From Acanthosoma haemorrhoidale (Eukaryota > Arthropoda > Insecta > Hemiptera > Acanthosomatidae), in assembly GCA_930367205.1 (NCBI GenBank), contig OV884014.1, positions 72,271,104-72,335,103 on the forward strand: a stretch of DNA of 64,000 nt, given 5' to 3'. Below, piece after piece: positions 12,034 to 22,760 of this stretch (the first letter of the stretch is position 1; each line of letters starts with the position of its first letter). A program made the position numbers and the translations under genes. The notes beneath the pieces were generated by a model. It had not been told where the DNA came from, did not search any database, and saw only the letters and a list, made by a program, of their open reading frames with translations.

Positions 12034-12405
12034 ATAACGATCTTAATACCCTACATTCTTGAACTCATCCCATCTAAGTTCATGAAATTCCATAGTAACC
12101 TATCCACTCAACCTAATCCCCTAGTACAGTCATTACACTGCACCACACATCCCTATAATGCTCATTGGAGACTAAATCGGAAGTGGCCACGTGACCTACT
12201 ATAAGTACGTGAAAGTTCTGGCCATGGCCAGTTTCTCCAATAATATCCTGAGAGTCTTGGTCAGCCTACACTGGCTCTTATCTGGTGACGCGGCTGGCAG
12301 AGGAGTGTAGGGGACTTCAGCGTTCAAGACTCCACTTTCTCTTTCATATGCAAGGGAGGTGACAACCATGTGGATTTTGGAGGTCTCTGACCTGTTTGTA
12401 AATTT
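12034..12405 (+). mobile_element. Jockey-family fragment (ORF2 end plus part of the 3' UTR)
   Basis: Plus-strand match to the ORF2 C-terminal region (from the HNDLNIPYI codons) and the first two thirds of the 3' UTR. It is more diverged than the copy at 5295-5787, with several small indels that break the frame. It stops after the GTTTGTAAAT position of the 3' UTR without reaching the terminal stem-loop. After a 46-bp AT-rich gap a second 3'-UTR copy starts at 12452 in the same orientation. Confidence 0.85.
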
Positions 12406-12451
12406 CTAATCAATTATTAAAAAATAATAGTATAGAGCATTAATTATTTAA

Positions 12452-12776
12452 TGTGGGAGTCCGGGCAATGGTCAGTGTCTCCAATCATGCCCTGAGCGTC
12501 TGTGGCACTCGCGCTCTTGGTTAAATTCCACTGGCTCAGATCAGGTGATGCGGTTGATAGAGGGGCTTGGGAGACTTTCCAAGATTCCGCTTCTTCTTTC
12601 GCACGCAAGGGAGGTGATAACGATATGGATTTGTTAGGTACCTGGGCTGTTTGTATATACTGTATGAATGAGCAAGTGAATGAAGAATAGTAAATATGGT
12701 ATGAAGGGGAACGCTGAACACAATTACTTATTGTCCAATAAGGAAGATTGTAATTTTATCACAATAAAGATTTCAG
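12452..12776 (+). mobile_element. Jockey-family 3'-UTR fragment, tandem to the previous one
   Basis: A separate 3'-UTR copy in the same orientation as 12034-12405. It starts at the TGGGAGTCC...GGCAATGG position and runs to the AATAAAG end. It covers 3'-UTR sequence that is also present in the neighbouring copy, so the two cannot be one interrupted element. Its terminal stem is degenerate (TGTCC..AGGAA). The small 3'-UTR frame (12502-12690) is still open. No target-site duplication was found. Confidence 0.85.
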
Positions 12777-13812
12777 TTTGGAATTAAAATAAAACACATG
12801 TCTCTGCGGAGACGAGTTCCTATGTAAAGTATCAATGAATATGGCTTGTTACATAAAGTGTTATGAAATGTCTATGGTAGTAAATACAATTAGATAAAAC
12901 TTAGGAAATCGATCAAGAAGGAGTAATTAGTAGGATCGTCGAAATTAATTATCTGGATCGTATAATTAAAATTTTTTCTTTTAAATCTTTAACGGAATGA
13001 AAAATAAATTGAACAATTTAAGGCCACTCGTTCGTGGATCTACTATTTGGTTAGATATCGAAGAGCTGTGCCAGAGTTGCCTGGATGAGCAGCGAGGCAC
13101 ACCCTGGCTGTTCCATCCAGACGGTGATGGAGCTACTAACCCATTTATTCAGCTCCATTAGTCGGCATTTGTATGAGGTCTTCTCTGTTACTAACAGCAT
13201 CAGTAACAGCAGCCTGTCGAAGCTAACCCACTCCCTTAGCAACTACTAACTTCGCCGCCCAACATCTCCTTTGTTGTCTACTTTCCTCTTATTGGAGAAC
13301 CAATAACCCAAGATTGCATGTTGTACCTCCATGTTGTAGGCTGGGATGGCTGTATTCTGGCAAGTTCCGATTGCTATTTGATTTTCTAGAAGATGTTAGG
13401 TTAATAAGTCACTGGATTATTTAAATTATTTAACGAATAAAGAGGTTATTACTCGTAGATCAGTAGTCTGGATCTTTATGGAACTTCCTAACCTTAGGCA
13501 ATTTACCGTTACCAACTTTAATGCATTATAACCATAATTTCAAATCTTATGGTGAACATGAATTCTACATAAGTATACATTGCTTTGTTTTGTCAAGGTA
13601 GCAAATACATGTTAAATATACATTTAAAGAAAATGTATACCAACCTATCGATACATGTTTATCCAACTAACTCATCCGGTGGTACGCACCGGTACGCTTT
13701 GGCCAAACAAATAAAATAATGTATTGACTTGAATCCATTTACTTGTTAACGACGCTATTGGTTTGATTAATTTATCAAACTCTCAGCTTAATGCATTATG
13801 TGTCATTATCTG
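12777..13812. other. AT-rich span with a GC-richer patch at 13040-13290
   Basis: AT-rich DNA around a 250-bp GC-richer patch that carries a 63-codon minus-strand frame (13051-13242) with no recognisable motif. The patch could be a regulatory island or a fragment of an unrecognised repeat. Confidence 0.35.
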
Positions 13813-13925
13813 GATGCCACTTCCTATGTCCAATACAGTTAGATACCTAGACTTCCAGAACAGGCAGTTTGGACAGATAGTCATATTATTTAACAGAAAG
13901 TATAACCTCACACTAGAAAAGACTG
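13813..13925 (+). mobile_element. Old, internally deleted Jockey ORF2 fragment
   Basis: Within a 74-codon plus-strand frame (13763-13987), the residues LPMSNTVRYLDF followed by RQFGQIVILFNR align with LPVSETVRFLGF and RRFGQLYRLLKR of the Jockey ORF2 C-terminal part. The intervening DKRLTWNPH...ELN block, about 20 codons, is missing. The match is diverged at protein level and flanked by non-matching sequence on both sides, so this is an old scrap from the C-terminal part of ORF2. The open frame is accidental. Confidence 0.6.
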
Positions 13926-16023
13926 GCGACGTTAAAGGAATGGCACTAATTCTGCATGATAGTCGACGGTATTATATTACACTTTAAAGCAAAAAGTAAG
14001 TAGGACTCTTAATAAAAATAAAAAAATATTTTTTGTCTCCGGTTAATCCGACCTTTTAGCCCTATTCCACCTGCTCCCGTCCTGGTCGATCTAGCGAGGT
14101 TCTGTATAGGGAGAATCGACAGTCCATAGTTGTTGATTGATGGTATCGACAGATAGTTTATAATTCCCATTTCAAAGAGATAACATCATTTTACTAGGAC
14201 ATTTGGGGTAAGTAGAAAAATATGACAGGTAAAATAAGACTTTATTAATAAATAATTTACTACTGACTTTATTATTGGTATTAGACATATTTTATTAAAT
14301 AATAATAATTATTTGTCAGTACTTTTGTAAGATAAAAAAAATCAATTTAAGCAAAATATTAAGAATTTAATTTGAAAAACAAACATTTTGTTGAAAACAC
14401 ATTCAGGAAAAATTCTTGAGGTGTTAGTAAAAACAATCACAATATTGATAGACTACAGCAATTAATAAACAACATATTATGAAAATAATTTTTAATACAC
14501 AACATTTTAATTATTTAAAAGGTTTACCTTGATGAAGAAAAATGAGTTTCAAGAAGGTAGTAATTATTATTAAATTTTGCTATTAGTATATATTATTAGT
14601 AATTAGTTATTATTAGTATTATTATTAATATTATTAGCTATAAAATATTAGGAATTATTATTAAATTTTGATTAAAAATGAACCTTCTGCCTACTCTTTT
14701 ATTTGCTATTTGCCTACGAAAACATGCATTCTTTCCTTCCTTGAGATGGCTTCGTTGTTGAGTAATGTATTTTCCGGCACTGTAGACCTCGGTTTCATAA
14801 TCAGGGAGCTTTAATGCGTTTTAACAAGTTTTCAATTTACTACCGAACATTGTACCCATTACATTAAAATCCCCATTATTATCTCACGTGAAAAAATTCC
14901 ACAGAAATGATTTGGGAAGGATGGGTTTTTTTAAAAGGAAAATTTATTTGGTCACTGTTGAGACGTATTCAGAACCGGACCAAGTTTCAATACTTTGTCT
15001 AGGATCAAGGTACAAAACTTTGTCATACTTCACTAACATGCAATCAGCCATTTTGAGGTTAGACTAAACCTTTTTTTAAAGTCATGGCTTTGAGTATATA
15101 AAAGAAAAATACTGTATATTAAATCATAAAAATAAAATGTAGTCGCTAGAGAAGAAAAAGCGATAAATGAAAACTACTTACATTCAAAGGGGGCAAAGTA
15201 GTTTTATTTTTCTCCAGTAAAACTCTGCAACTCTGAAAAACAACTTGGTGGAGGTTTCTGTAGACGAATGGACAAACTATTATGACTGGTTTTAAAATAA
15301 CCAAACGGTTAGGTCCGAGGAACACATATGTCCAAGGTATAATAACACTTTAACATATATCATCTACACAGTGATATTTCAGAGAATTCCTTTGTTGACC
15401 AGTGTATTTCTTTTCCACCGCAGGTATATGCTTATCACAAACTACCCACGTGAGAACAGACCATAGAATTAGCTTCGGTACATGATTTGCGACCTGGCAT
15501 TTAAAACTGAAATGTTCTAGGAAAGACTAGAGAAAAATGCTAATAATTAACAGCGAAAGCATACCTTTTGACATTCAGTCAAAATTAGTCAGGTATGGAA
15601 GTGCACATGAGCCATTGTTGCCTTCAGCCACAGACAAAGGCCTATTATCCCTGACCACCCTTAGCAGTAGAAAAGAGGCACCCTAACCGTGGTCCTCTAT
15701 CAAGAGTACACAACACAATCAGATACTTTTTAAATTTCTCCTCAGTCGAAAAATAATTGAAATATTTTAGACCTTTAAACGGATTTCTCGTCAAAATGGT
15801 CGTGGAATTGATGGTAATTGGTTCCGAATTTTTGAAAATTGTTGTTCAAATTCAAACATTTTCCGGTTATATTCAGTTACGTATATTAACATTTTACACA
15901 CAGATTAGTTTTCAGAATCTAAATATATTGAATACTTTCGTCATAATGGCGTAATTACTATTTCGTAAGATGTAGCCGCCCCACTCCATGGGATAGTTAG
16001 TGAGAGGTTCTTAGGTAGGTAGC
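13926..16023. other. AT-rich span, trinucleotide-rich near 14570-14660
   Basis: Mostly AT-rich. An imperfect ATT/TTA-rich tract occupies roughly 14570-14660. The small frame at 15757-15954 has no recognisable content. Confidence 0.4.
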
Positions 16024-16130
16024 TTACGGGTGTAAGAATAAACACGTCGAAAGGATTATCAAAATTACTTTTATTTCCTTAATCACTCTGGAAAATATTT
16101 CAAGAAGTTAAATTTAAGATGTGTATTCAA
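16024..16130 (+). repeat. Direct repeat, copy 1 (about 100 bp)
   Basis: Begins TTACGGGT, then AATAAACACGTCGAAAGGAT and continues through TTTATTTCCTTAATCACTCTGGAAAAT. The same sequence recurs in the same orientation at 16541-16650 with few differences. The pair spans about 630 bp and encloses A-rich low-complexity DNA. It may be a local duplication or two copies of a short mobile element. I see no terminal TG..CA, primer-binding site or coding sequence that would make these LTRs. Confidence 0.85.
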
Positions 16131-16540
16131 TTTTCTTCAGGCTGGAAATCATAAAACAGAAAAAAAAATTATTCCAGAACTGAGTCCTTTATGAGTAATA
16201 TTAATGTTTGGTTGACACCTGGAAAATAAAATAAACTATAACAACATAATAAAAAAGAAAAGAAAAACAAAATGGTAATAATGGATAATAAAGTGTAAAA
16301 CTCTATAGAAATGATAATAATTATGAAATAAAAATAGCAATTGTTTAACTACTTTTAGTAAATAAAATCAATAGGATCCACCTATAAGAAACCAAAAATC
16401 AAGGAACAAAAATAGAAGAAGAAAAAACAAGAACAACGATATGCAGAAGTGTGTTATGTGAAACATTAGATAAAAAACAATAAAAAATTAATACAAAAGA
16501 AAACGAGAAAGTGATTATTGATTGGAATAAATTCTGACGA

Positions 16541-16650
16541 TTACGGGTATCTCTCATAAAAATAAACACGTCGAAAGGATTTTTAAAATGACTTTTATTT
16601 CCTTAATCACTCTGGAAAATGTTTCAAGAAATTAAATTAATAAATTGTAT
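16541..16650 (+). repeat. Direct repeat, copy 2 (about 100 bp)
   Basis: Second copy of the sequence at 16024-16130, offset by about 520 bp. It has about 10 extra bases between TTACGGGT and AATAAACAC and scattered substitutions. Homology ends near the ATTGTATTC position. Confidence 0.85.
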
Positions 16651-17670
16651 TCGATTGACGATGTAATTTTTCTTTTTTAATGTACTTCATATTTTCAACA
16701 GGTATGCCCCATCATTAATAACAAGATCAGTACCCTACAAACCGATATATAAAGAATTAGCAATGTACATATACCAACACAAGTAATGTAAGTTACTCAC
16801 ATCATCAATCAACTACGAGTACATTACCTTTCTAAATCACTATCGAATTCATGGTTCCTTCCTTCAATATTTGCTGCAGATTCTGCTAATGAAGGTTTGT
16901 AAAAGCTATTTGAATTGGCTGTGATCAAAATAGTGTTTATAAGTAATTAACCTTGCAGGTGTACATAAGTAAAAAAATAGGTAAAGAGAAAGGTATTACG
17001 TATTATACTTACTTTGTATTCGCTGTCTTCATTTGGGTCCTGGTTTCTTATTTAGAAAAGACAGTTTTCATCGTCGCTTTTATTTGGCCAAATATCTAGT
17101 GCCCATTTCATATTATAATCATATTATATTTATCATCGTAATCATATATATTTATTACTAGTCGTCAACGCTTTTAGAAAATCAGATGACACATTTCGCA
17201 ACAGACGCGAGAATTCCTCTATCGAGAGCGAGAAACTCGAGGGAATGTTTTTATACATAGAATTAATCTTTCAAACTCAACTGCCAGTCTACATCAAGCA
17301 AATAATCTGAAGAATAAATCTTAATGAGCAACTAATAAGAAGCCTCCGGCCTGACCTGCTGATCTCAGTTTTTATACAATTCTATCATATATATATATAT
17401 ATAAGCAACCAGAACGCTTTCAGATTCCTAATAGTAATTTAGATAAGATATTTTAAATTCAGCAATTACGTTGTAAAAGTAATTCAGCGATTTTGTCATG
17501 GCCCCAACAACAACCCTCAGTAGGTGTGTTGTGTAAATGTTTAGAGATTAATATTAATGGTCCTATAGCAAATACAATTTGACCGGCTAACTCCATACAA
17601 TTGTAATACTTTTATGATCCCGGAAGTATTGTGGCCAATTACACAAATATTGAGCCCATCTAATTGTTGA
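16651..17670. other. AT-rich span with nothing recognised
   Basis: AT-rich DNA with a short (AT)n tract at about 17388-17403. No gene recognised. Confidence 0.45.
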
Positions 17671-18160
17671 AATAAAATTACATTTCGCCCTGTTTGAGCA
17701 ATAAGTAATTGATCTCATTCATTTCAGATTTACAGTTTAGCGTTGACTCACCCTTGCATACGATATACACAAATGCACACCACCAAACTTCGAATGATTG
17801 GGGCATCCCTCATGTTAAAGAGGAAGTGACTCGGAGGTCTACCACACTCTTCTACCGGCCACGTCACCGGATACGGGTCCTTGGAAGCTGACCAAGAGCG
17901 AAAGAGCCGAATACGCCTAGGACATGATTGGAAAAACTTGCCTTTGCCAGGACCCCCACTGTCATAAATTTACTTCCATTATAATCTACGAGAAAGATTA
18001 TAGGGTTGTGAGACTGTGCGATCAGATGAACAACGGATATGATCGACGATTTCATATATATATTAATATGTATATTAGAGATCGTATTGTAGGTGTAAAT
18101 AAAGATCATAATGAAGGTTTCTAAGGGGGGGGGTGTAATAAGGGTATTAATTACTGTTGA
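17671..18160 (-). mobile_element. Highly diverged Jockey-family 3' end
   Basis: On the minus strand this follows the Jockey order: AATAAA-like tail, degenerate terminal stem, 3' UTR with GACATGATTGGA and TGCCAGGACCCCCACTGTCA, then the ORF2-end region (GATCATAATGAAGGTTT...AATAAGGGTATTAATTACT). Many substitutions and indels separate it from the other copies, making it one of the oldest insertions here. The frames at 17709-17891, 17864-18235 and 17924-18124 are accidental. Confidence 0.75.
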
Positions 18161-18529
18161 TGGGGGTTTTGTACGTATTTTTACTATTACTATAGTCAAC
18201 ATTAACAGGGTTTTTTTTTCACTTTTACGACCCAAACATCTAATATATTGAACCCATATATATAATATACTACATGTATCATAAGGTCGGACCGTAAAAG
18301 TAAAAGAAGAATATTTTTAATTTCGGAGGTGTATGAAATGTATCTGAAATAAGAACCCATGATGTATATTTTTGGTTACTGAACTGTAGACTCGGGTCAG
18401 AAATGATCGATTTTTTTATTTATACATTTAAAGAAACTTATTTATTCCAAAAGAAATCTAAATTGCGATCGATTTTTATCCTCTATGAAGAACACTTTAA
18501 CACTCTTATACCCCCTCCATGATACCAAT

Positions 18530-18900
18530 ATGAGGGGAGCTGTTGGTAATTAGAAATATTTAATTGGATCCCCAACAGCTCAGGATCGTACGTGTGACAG
18601 TTGAGGATTCTGTGGACTGCGGTACACGCCGTTCTCCCCTCCACCTTCCCTGATTACTATTCTTGTCGGATAATTCATTAAAGCCAGCGCCAGGTCTGCA
18701 GTCATTGTCGACCGGTGGGGAGTTGTATCACGCTGGGCTTCGCCTCAAAGGTAAATTTACATTTCGTTTGGCAAATTTGCCAGAGCTAAAACTAAAACCT
18801 GCCAGTTTCAGCCCAGACCTGAAGAATATTGAATTAATCTATAGCCTCGTGGGTACTTTTACATCACACCTTTCCCAGTTAATCAAAGGGTTCCATATTG
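18530..18900. promoter_or_regulatory. Candidate conserved noncoding island with palindromes
   Basis: A GC-richer complex block bounded on the left by an inverted pair AGCTGTTGG...CCAACAGCT (about 18539-18582) enclosing two TAATT cores. It also contains a perfect 14-bp palindrome, TGGCAAATTTGCCA (about 18769-18782), resembling an NFI-type site, and AATCAAAGGG, a TCF-like site, near 18882. An 83-codon frame (18663-18914) crosses it with no recognisable motif. Confidence 0.33.
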
Positions 18901-19777
18901 GAATCAGAACATAAAAAGATAGGAAATAAAGGATCATTATTATTTTTCTTGTTGAATTTCAAAAACACATAAAATTTAAAATATCCTTTTCTCGTCTAAA
19001 AAAAAATATCAGCGATTCCACTCCCTGAACAAATATTTTATTTATTTATTCGAGGGACCGCAAGTAACCATGTGGGCAGATAGATGCAGGTTTCTGGTAC
19101 AGATTCCTTAAGTTTATTGGTGTTGATCAATAAACATAAGTTTAATTAGGCTATGTAAATAGATAGGCAATTATTACTTCCATCGATGATTCATTTATAT
19201 TCTCTGAAACAGTTTGCCGCAAATGTCATTTAAATAAGTCACAGTGTGCAGCCTATTGAATATTCGTCAGATGGTTACACCTTCTACATCTAGGGAGGGG
19301 TTTCTTGTCCAAGAGATACCTAGGCCTCCCTAAAATCTGGTTATTGTTATAATTTCTGGTCGGGTCAAATATTTGAAAAGGTGTGGTATAAAAGTACCCG
19401 CGAGGTTGTGGAATAATGCAGTACTCTTCAGGGTTGGTCCAGGAGGCGATCCAATAGCAGAAGGTTATAGATTTTCCTTTAGACGTTTAATTTATAGAAG
19501 AAAGTTGAACACGAGTTTTTTTATTGTTAAGAGAGTTCATGTATACTAGGATTAAAGGAACCAATTAATAATTTATAAATAATTAAAAGTTCACAGTAAG
19601 TATTAAATGAAGCAGTGTGAGGTCCTTAGTCCAAGGTTCAGCGATCGAGGCACAATTATTAAGAAAACTAGTGAATTGTTCGAAGAAGTTGGGTTCGACC
19701 GCAATAAAGTTCTATCAAGTAAGTTATTTTCATTCAAATTATCAGATTATCAAAAATATAATATTTGCTAATATTTA
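18901..19777. other. AT-rich span with nothing recognised
   Basis: AT-rich to mixed sequence. No feature was supported. Confidence 0.4.
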
Positions 19778-20003
19778 TTTATCCGGTGACGCGGCTGTCG
19801 GAGGAGCGTGGGGGACTTCCCAAGACTCCGCTTTCTCTTCGCATGTGGACATGGGAGGCCTCTGGGCTGTCTGTAAATATTGTATGAATGAGCGAGTGAA
19901 TGATGATATGGTATGAATGATAATCTTAATTAACTAGTAAATCTTAATTACTTATTGCCTAGCAAGGCAGATTGTAATTTTAGCACAATAAAGGAATTAT
20001 AAA
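19778..20003 (+). mobile_element. Jockey-family 3'-UTR fragment
   Basis: Plus-strand 3' UTR starting at the TTATCCGGTGACGCGG position and running to the AATAAAGGAATT end. It contains the paired GTATGAATGA repeats and an intact terminal stem-loop (TGCCT-AGCA-AGGCA). Its small 3'-UTR frame is open but fused in frame to unrelated upstream sequence (19617-19916). I did not find a convincing target-site duplication. Confidence 0.88.
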
Positions 20004-20170
20004 ATTATTATTATTTTTTTTCATCTATTTTTTTTCCTTAAACATATTTTTATTTGATTGATTTATTTGCTGTGTGGCAGCAACCCAATCCTACCTTTCT
20101 CTTATCGGAAAATATTAGATTGCTGATCGGAGGTGGTGATAGTTAAGAGGGTTTAGAAGGCAGGTAAGTA

Positions 20171-20190
20171 CACAAGGACCTCATTTATCC
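20171..20190 (+). repeat. Left terminal inverted repeat of the Tigger element
   Basis: Pairs with 22063-22082 at 16 of 20 bases. The outer TA at 20169-20170 is the left target duplication. Confidence 0.9.
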
Positions 20191-20585
20191 GGCCGTCTGT
20201 TGATCCTGATCTTCGGATAATCCGGATCAGATTTCCAGACTTCACTCACCAACTATAAATAACTCTCGGAGAGAGTGTTGGGCTTGGTTCCTACGTATTA
20301 CTTGCGTGAGCAAACGGAAAGTCTGCGCAACCCCCCTGAGCAGACTAGCCAAAGAAACCATCATCCCTACGTATCAGTGGTTCCTTGGATTCCCTCTAAA
20401 GTCGAACACGGCACTTGTCATTTTGTTAAACGTGTGTGGTCCAACCAGATTGTTTTTGTTTACCTTTAGTGAAAAATTTATAATTTTAATTTTGATTACT
20501 GACTACATATTTAATGTAGTGCACACATATTGTTTTTGGGTTGTATCTGAGTGTTTTTGAATGTATTGCAGTATACTAATTTAAA

Positions 20586-21651
20586 ATGGTATCGAAGCGA
20601 AAGAAGGTTTTAATGGCTAAAATCTTAGAAGCTATTAATCGAATTGATAAAGGGAACGTTATGAAGGAAATAGCTGCTATTTTGGGAGTTGGAACTTTGG
20701 CAGTGCCACGGAAGAAGCAATGAAAAGAAATTGAAGATTTTTGTCCTGAAATGACAGTGTAGAAGGAAAAGGAACGGCGAAAAAAAAAATGAAACATTAG
20801 ACGACGCACTAATGATGAGGTCTACGTGGTTGCGTATATCAGAACCGATCTGGGACAAAAACTTTACAAAAATTTACCGAATCCTGACCTGAAATTCACT
20901 GCTAGCCAATGGCGGTGGGCTTTGGCATTAGAACAACCGACACGGTATCGCCAACTTACTCTTAATGGAGAGAGATTGTCTAGTTGCTAGCAATGAAAAA
21001 TTTATTAAGGACTTCGAACAATTTTTAATATGCGAGGAATTGACACCGGATCAAATTTATAATGCTGACGAAACTGCGTTTTTTTACCGGATACTACTGT
21101 TAAGCGTCAAAGCTTGAAAATTTGGCCAAGGAATAAAATAAAAGCAAAGACAGGCTTGTAGCTCTGCTTCAGGGAAAAATAACTTTCCTTCAGTTATTTT
21201 AGGGAAATCCGAGAATCCCCTGGCTCTAAATATACGAACCACAATTCATTAATAGTGGTTTACCGACCCCTTGACCCCGTTATAGGTTTATACCTCAGAA
21301 AGGGGAAAAAAAAACAAGGTTTACCGACCCTAAAAAATGCGTGGATGGACATTTTTTTTTCTGTTTAAGAACTGGTTTTTTCGTAACTTCGTTCCTAAAG
21401 TTTGAAAATTTCTAAAAGAAAATAGTTTAGCAGAAAAATAATTTTACTGATCGACAATGCTCCGTATCATCCGGGAATAAAAGAACTCGTGATTGGAGGA
21501 ATAAAATTGAAATTTCTTACAACAAACCTGTAACCCCTCTGCTGCAGCCTATGGAGCAGGGAGTCCTTGAAGAAATCAAAAGTGGTTACCGAAAAGTACT
21601 GCTTGGTATAATCGAAGAAGACCGGGAAATGGAAGAAGGGGATAAAGGGTG
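20586..21651 (+). pseudogene. Tigger/pogo transposase pseudogene
   Basis: The reading starts at ATG 20586 with a CENP-B-type helix-turn-helix segment (KRKKVLMAKILEAINRID...KEIAAILGVG). It continues through an ETLDDALMM..TWLRIS region and the second DNA-binding region, and then the catalytic part. NADET holds the first Asp (21067-21069) and LLIDNAPYHPG the second (21453-21455). Near 21555 the third position reads QPMEQGVL, with Glu where pogo/Tigger proteins usually have Asp. The frame is broken by in-frame stops (for example near 20721 and 20760), several frameshifts and a short duplicated GGTTTACCGACCC segment near 21255 and 21320. It cannot encode a working transposase. The antisense frames at 20576-20858 and 21467-21670 are shadows. 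Confidence 0.88.
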
Positions 21652-22062
21652 ATAGATTTGTTGTAATCAATCAATATCAAAGACTTTATTCACATGGTTG
21701 TTGACCCTTCGGATTGGATCAGAAAATCGGGGCGTACTTGGAGCGTCAGCCCGACCAGTCCAGCTGAACTGTTAATGATAAAGCGTTTGCTTTATGGCTT
21801 TATGGCTGTGCTTTATTTAACGCCGTTTTAACGTTTAACGCATGTTTGAAATAGAAGATGGTGGATCAATTCTTTGCAAAAAATCATGGGAGTCGTTTTA
21901 TACTTTTTAATGTCTTGTATATGTACTATGTAATTTTGTTACAAACAGCATTTATGTATTAACGGTAAGTCTGCTTATTAGAGGATTTTGTTTTGCTTAT
22001 CACCCATAACCGGATTATCCGTATTTTGGATTGTCCGGATTTCCTTTGGGTCCAGTTAGTAC

Positions 22063-22082
22063 GTACAAACGAGGTCTTTGTG
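22063..22082 (-). repeat. Right terminal inverted repeat of the Tigger element
   Basis: Inverted partner of 20171-20190, followed by the right TA target duplication at 22083-22084. Confidence 0.9.
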
Positions 22083-22084
22083 TA

Positions 22085-22579
22085 CATGAAGCATAACATA
22101 TATCAAGAGAGAGAGGATTAGAGAGAGTGGTGGACTGGAAAAGGAAGGAACGGTCGAATGCTGAAATTCTGAAAGATCTTCTAGCTGTGGAGTAGACCAA
22201 GAATTTGAAATGATGGAAATATTTGTGTCAACATAAGGAGAGTGACGAGAGCCTTATGCTTTGAAAAAGCTAGCTGAGTTCCTGGACGAAAAGATATCGG
22301 GATTAAATCTCGCCGTACTAATTATATGTTCTCAAACCCCGAGCTATAATTTCATAGCTAATGTTGTTTTAGAGGTACTGTGTTTGTTTTAAAAGTCAGA
22401 AACACTTATCTTACTACTCGGATAGTATGAGAAACTCTTTCTAAGCGTTAACATTGAAAAAATAAATAAATTGGTGAGAATAGTGGACTTATCACAAATT
22501 ATTTGTATACATTTTATGGCTATTTTTCATAAAATAAAGTGTTAATGTAAAATAGAGCCGGGTAAAAACAGAGATAGAC
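22085..22579. other. Mixed-composition span with nothing recognised
   Basis: AT-rich sequence with a short GA-rich patch near 22105-22120. No gene or repeat end is identified. Confidence 0.4.
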
Positions 22580-22760
22580 AAGAGAGAGAGACTCCTGGTG
22601 GTTCTGAGCAGAGCCGGCAGGGGCGGTGGTGCAGTCCCGCCGGCGGGTGTTCAGTCGACACCAGGCACTGCTACGGTGAGTCTGTCACAGTTCTCTGGAG
22701 CAGTTACTTCGCGATCTCTCGTCTGTCACACTGTCGAGGTACGTAAGTGTCAATCACTGA
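22580..22760 (+). promoter_or_regulatory. Possible promoter or untranslated first exon
   Basis: A compact GC-rich island with an arthropod initiator-like TTCAGTCGAC near 22650. It is followed by strong 5' splice-site-like sequences ACGGTGAGTC (about 22673) and GAGGTACGTAAGT (about 22736) in the plus direction. A 97-codon frame (22598-22891) crosses the region without recognisable content and ignores both donor sites. The combination would suit a 5' untranslated exon with alternative donors, but no partner exon can be seen. Confidence 0.27.

Larger units (their letters stand above)
20171..22082 (+). mobile_element. Tigger/pogo-like DNA transposon, decayed, ends intact
   Basis: Both ends are visible. 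The left end CACAAGGACCTCATTTATCC and the inverted right end CACAAAGACCTCGTTTGTAC match at 16 of 20 positions and are each flanked by TA (20169-20170 and 22083-22084), the target duplication of the Tc1/mariner/pogo group. Further in, CGGATAATCCGG (20214-20225) is repeated exactly inverted (22010-22021), a subterminal feature typical of Tigger ends. The 1.9-kb interior carries a broken transposase (20586-21651). At roughly 1.9 kb it is shorter than many Tigger elements, in line with the internal losses. Confidence 0.92.

Noticed and set aside
16024..16650. Direct repeats as LTRs of a retrotransposon
   Set aside because: No TG..CA ends, primer-binding site, polypurine tract or coding sequence between them, and the interior is only about 410 bp of A-rich filler.
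20576..20858. Two overlapping 77-codon minus-strand frames
   Set aside because: Antisense shadows of the Tigger transposase pseudogene, whose plus-strand reading is recognisable.
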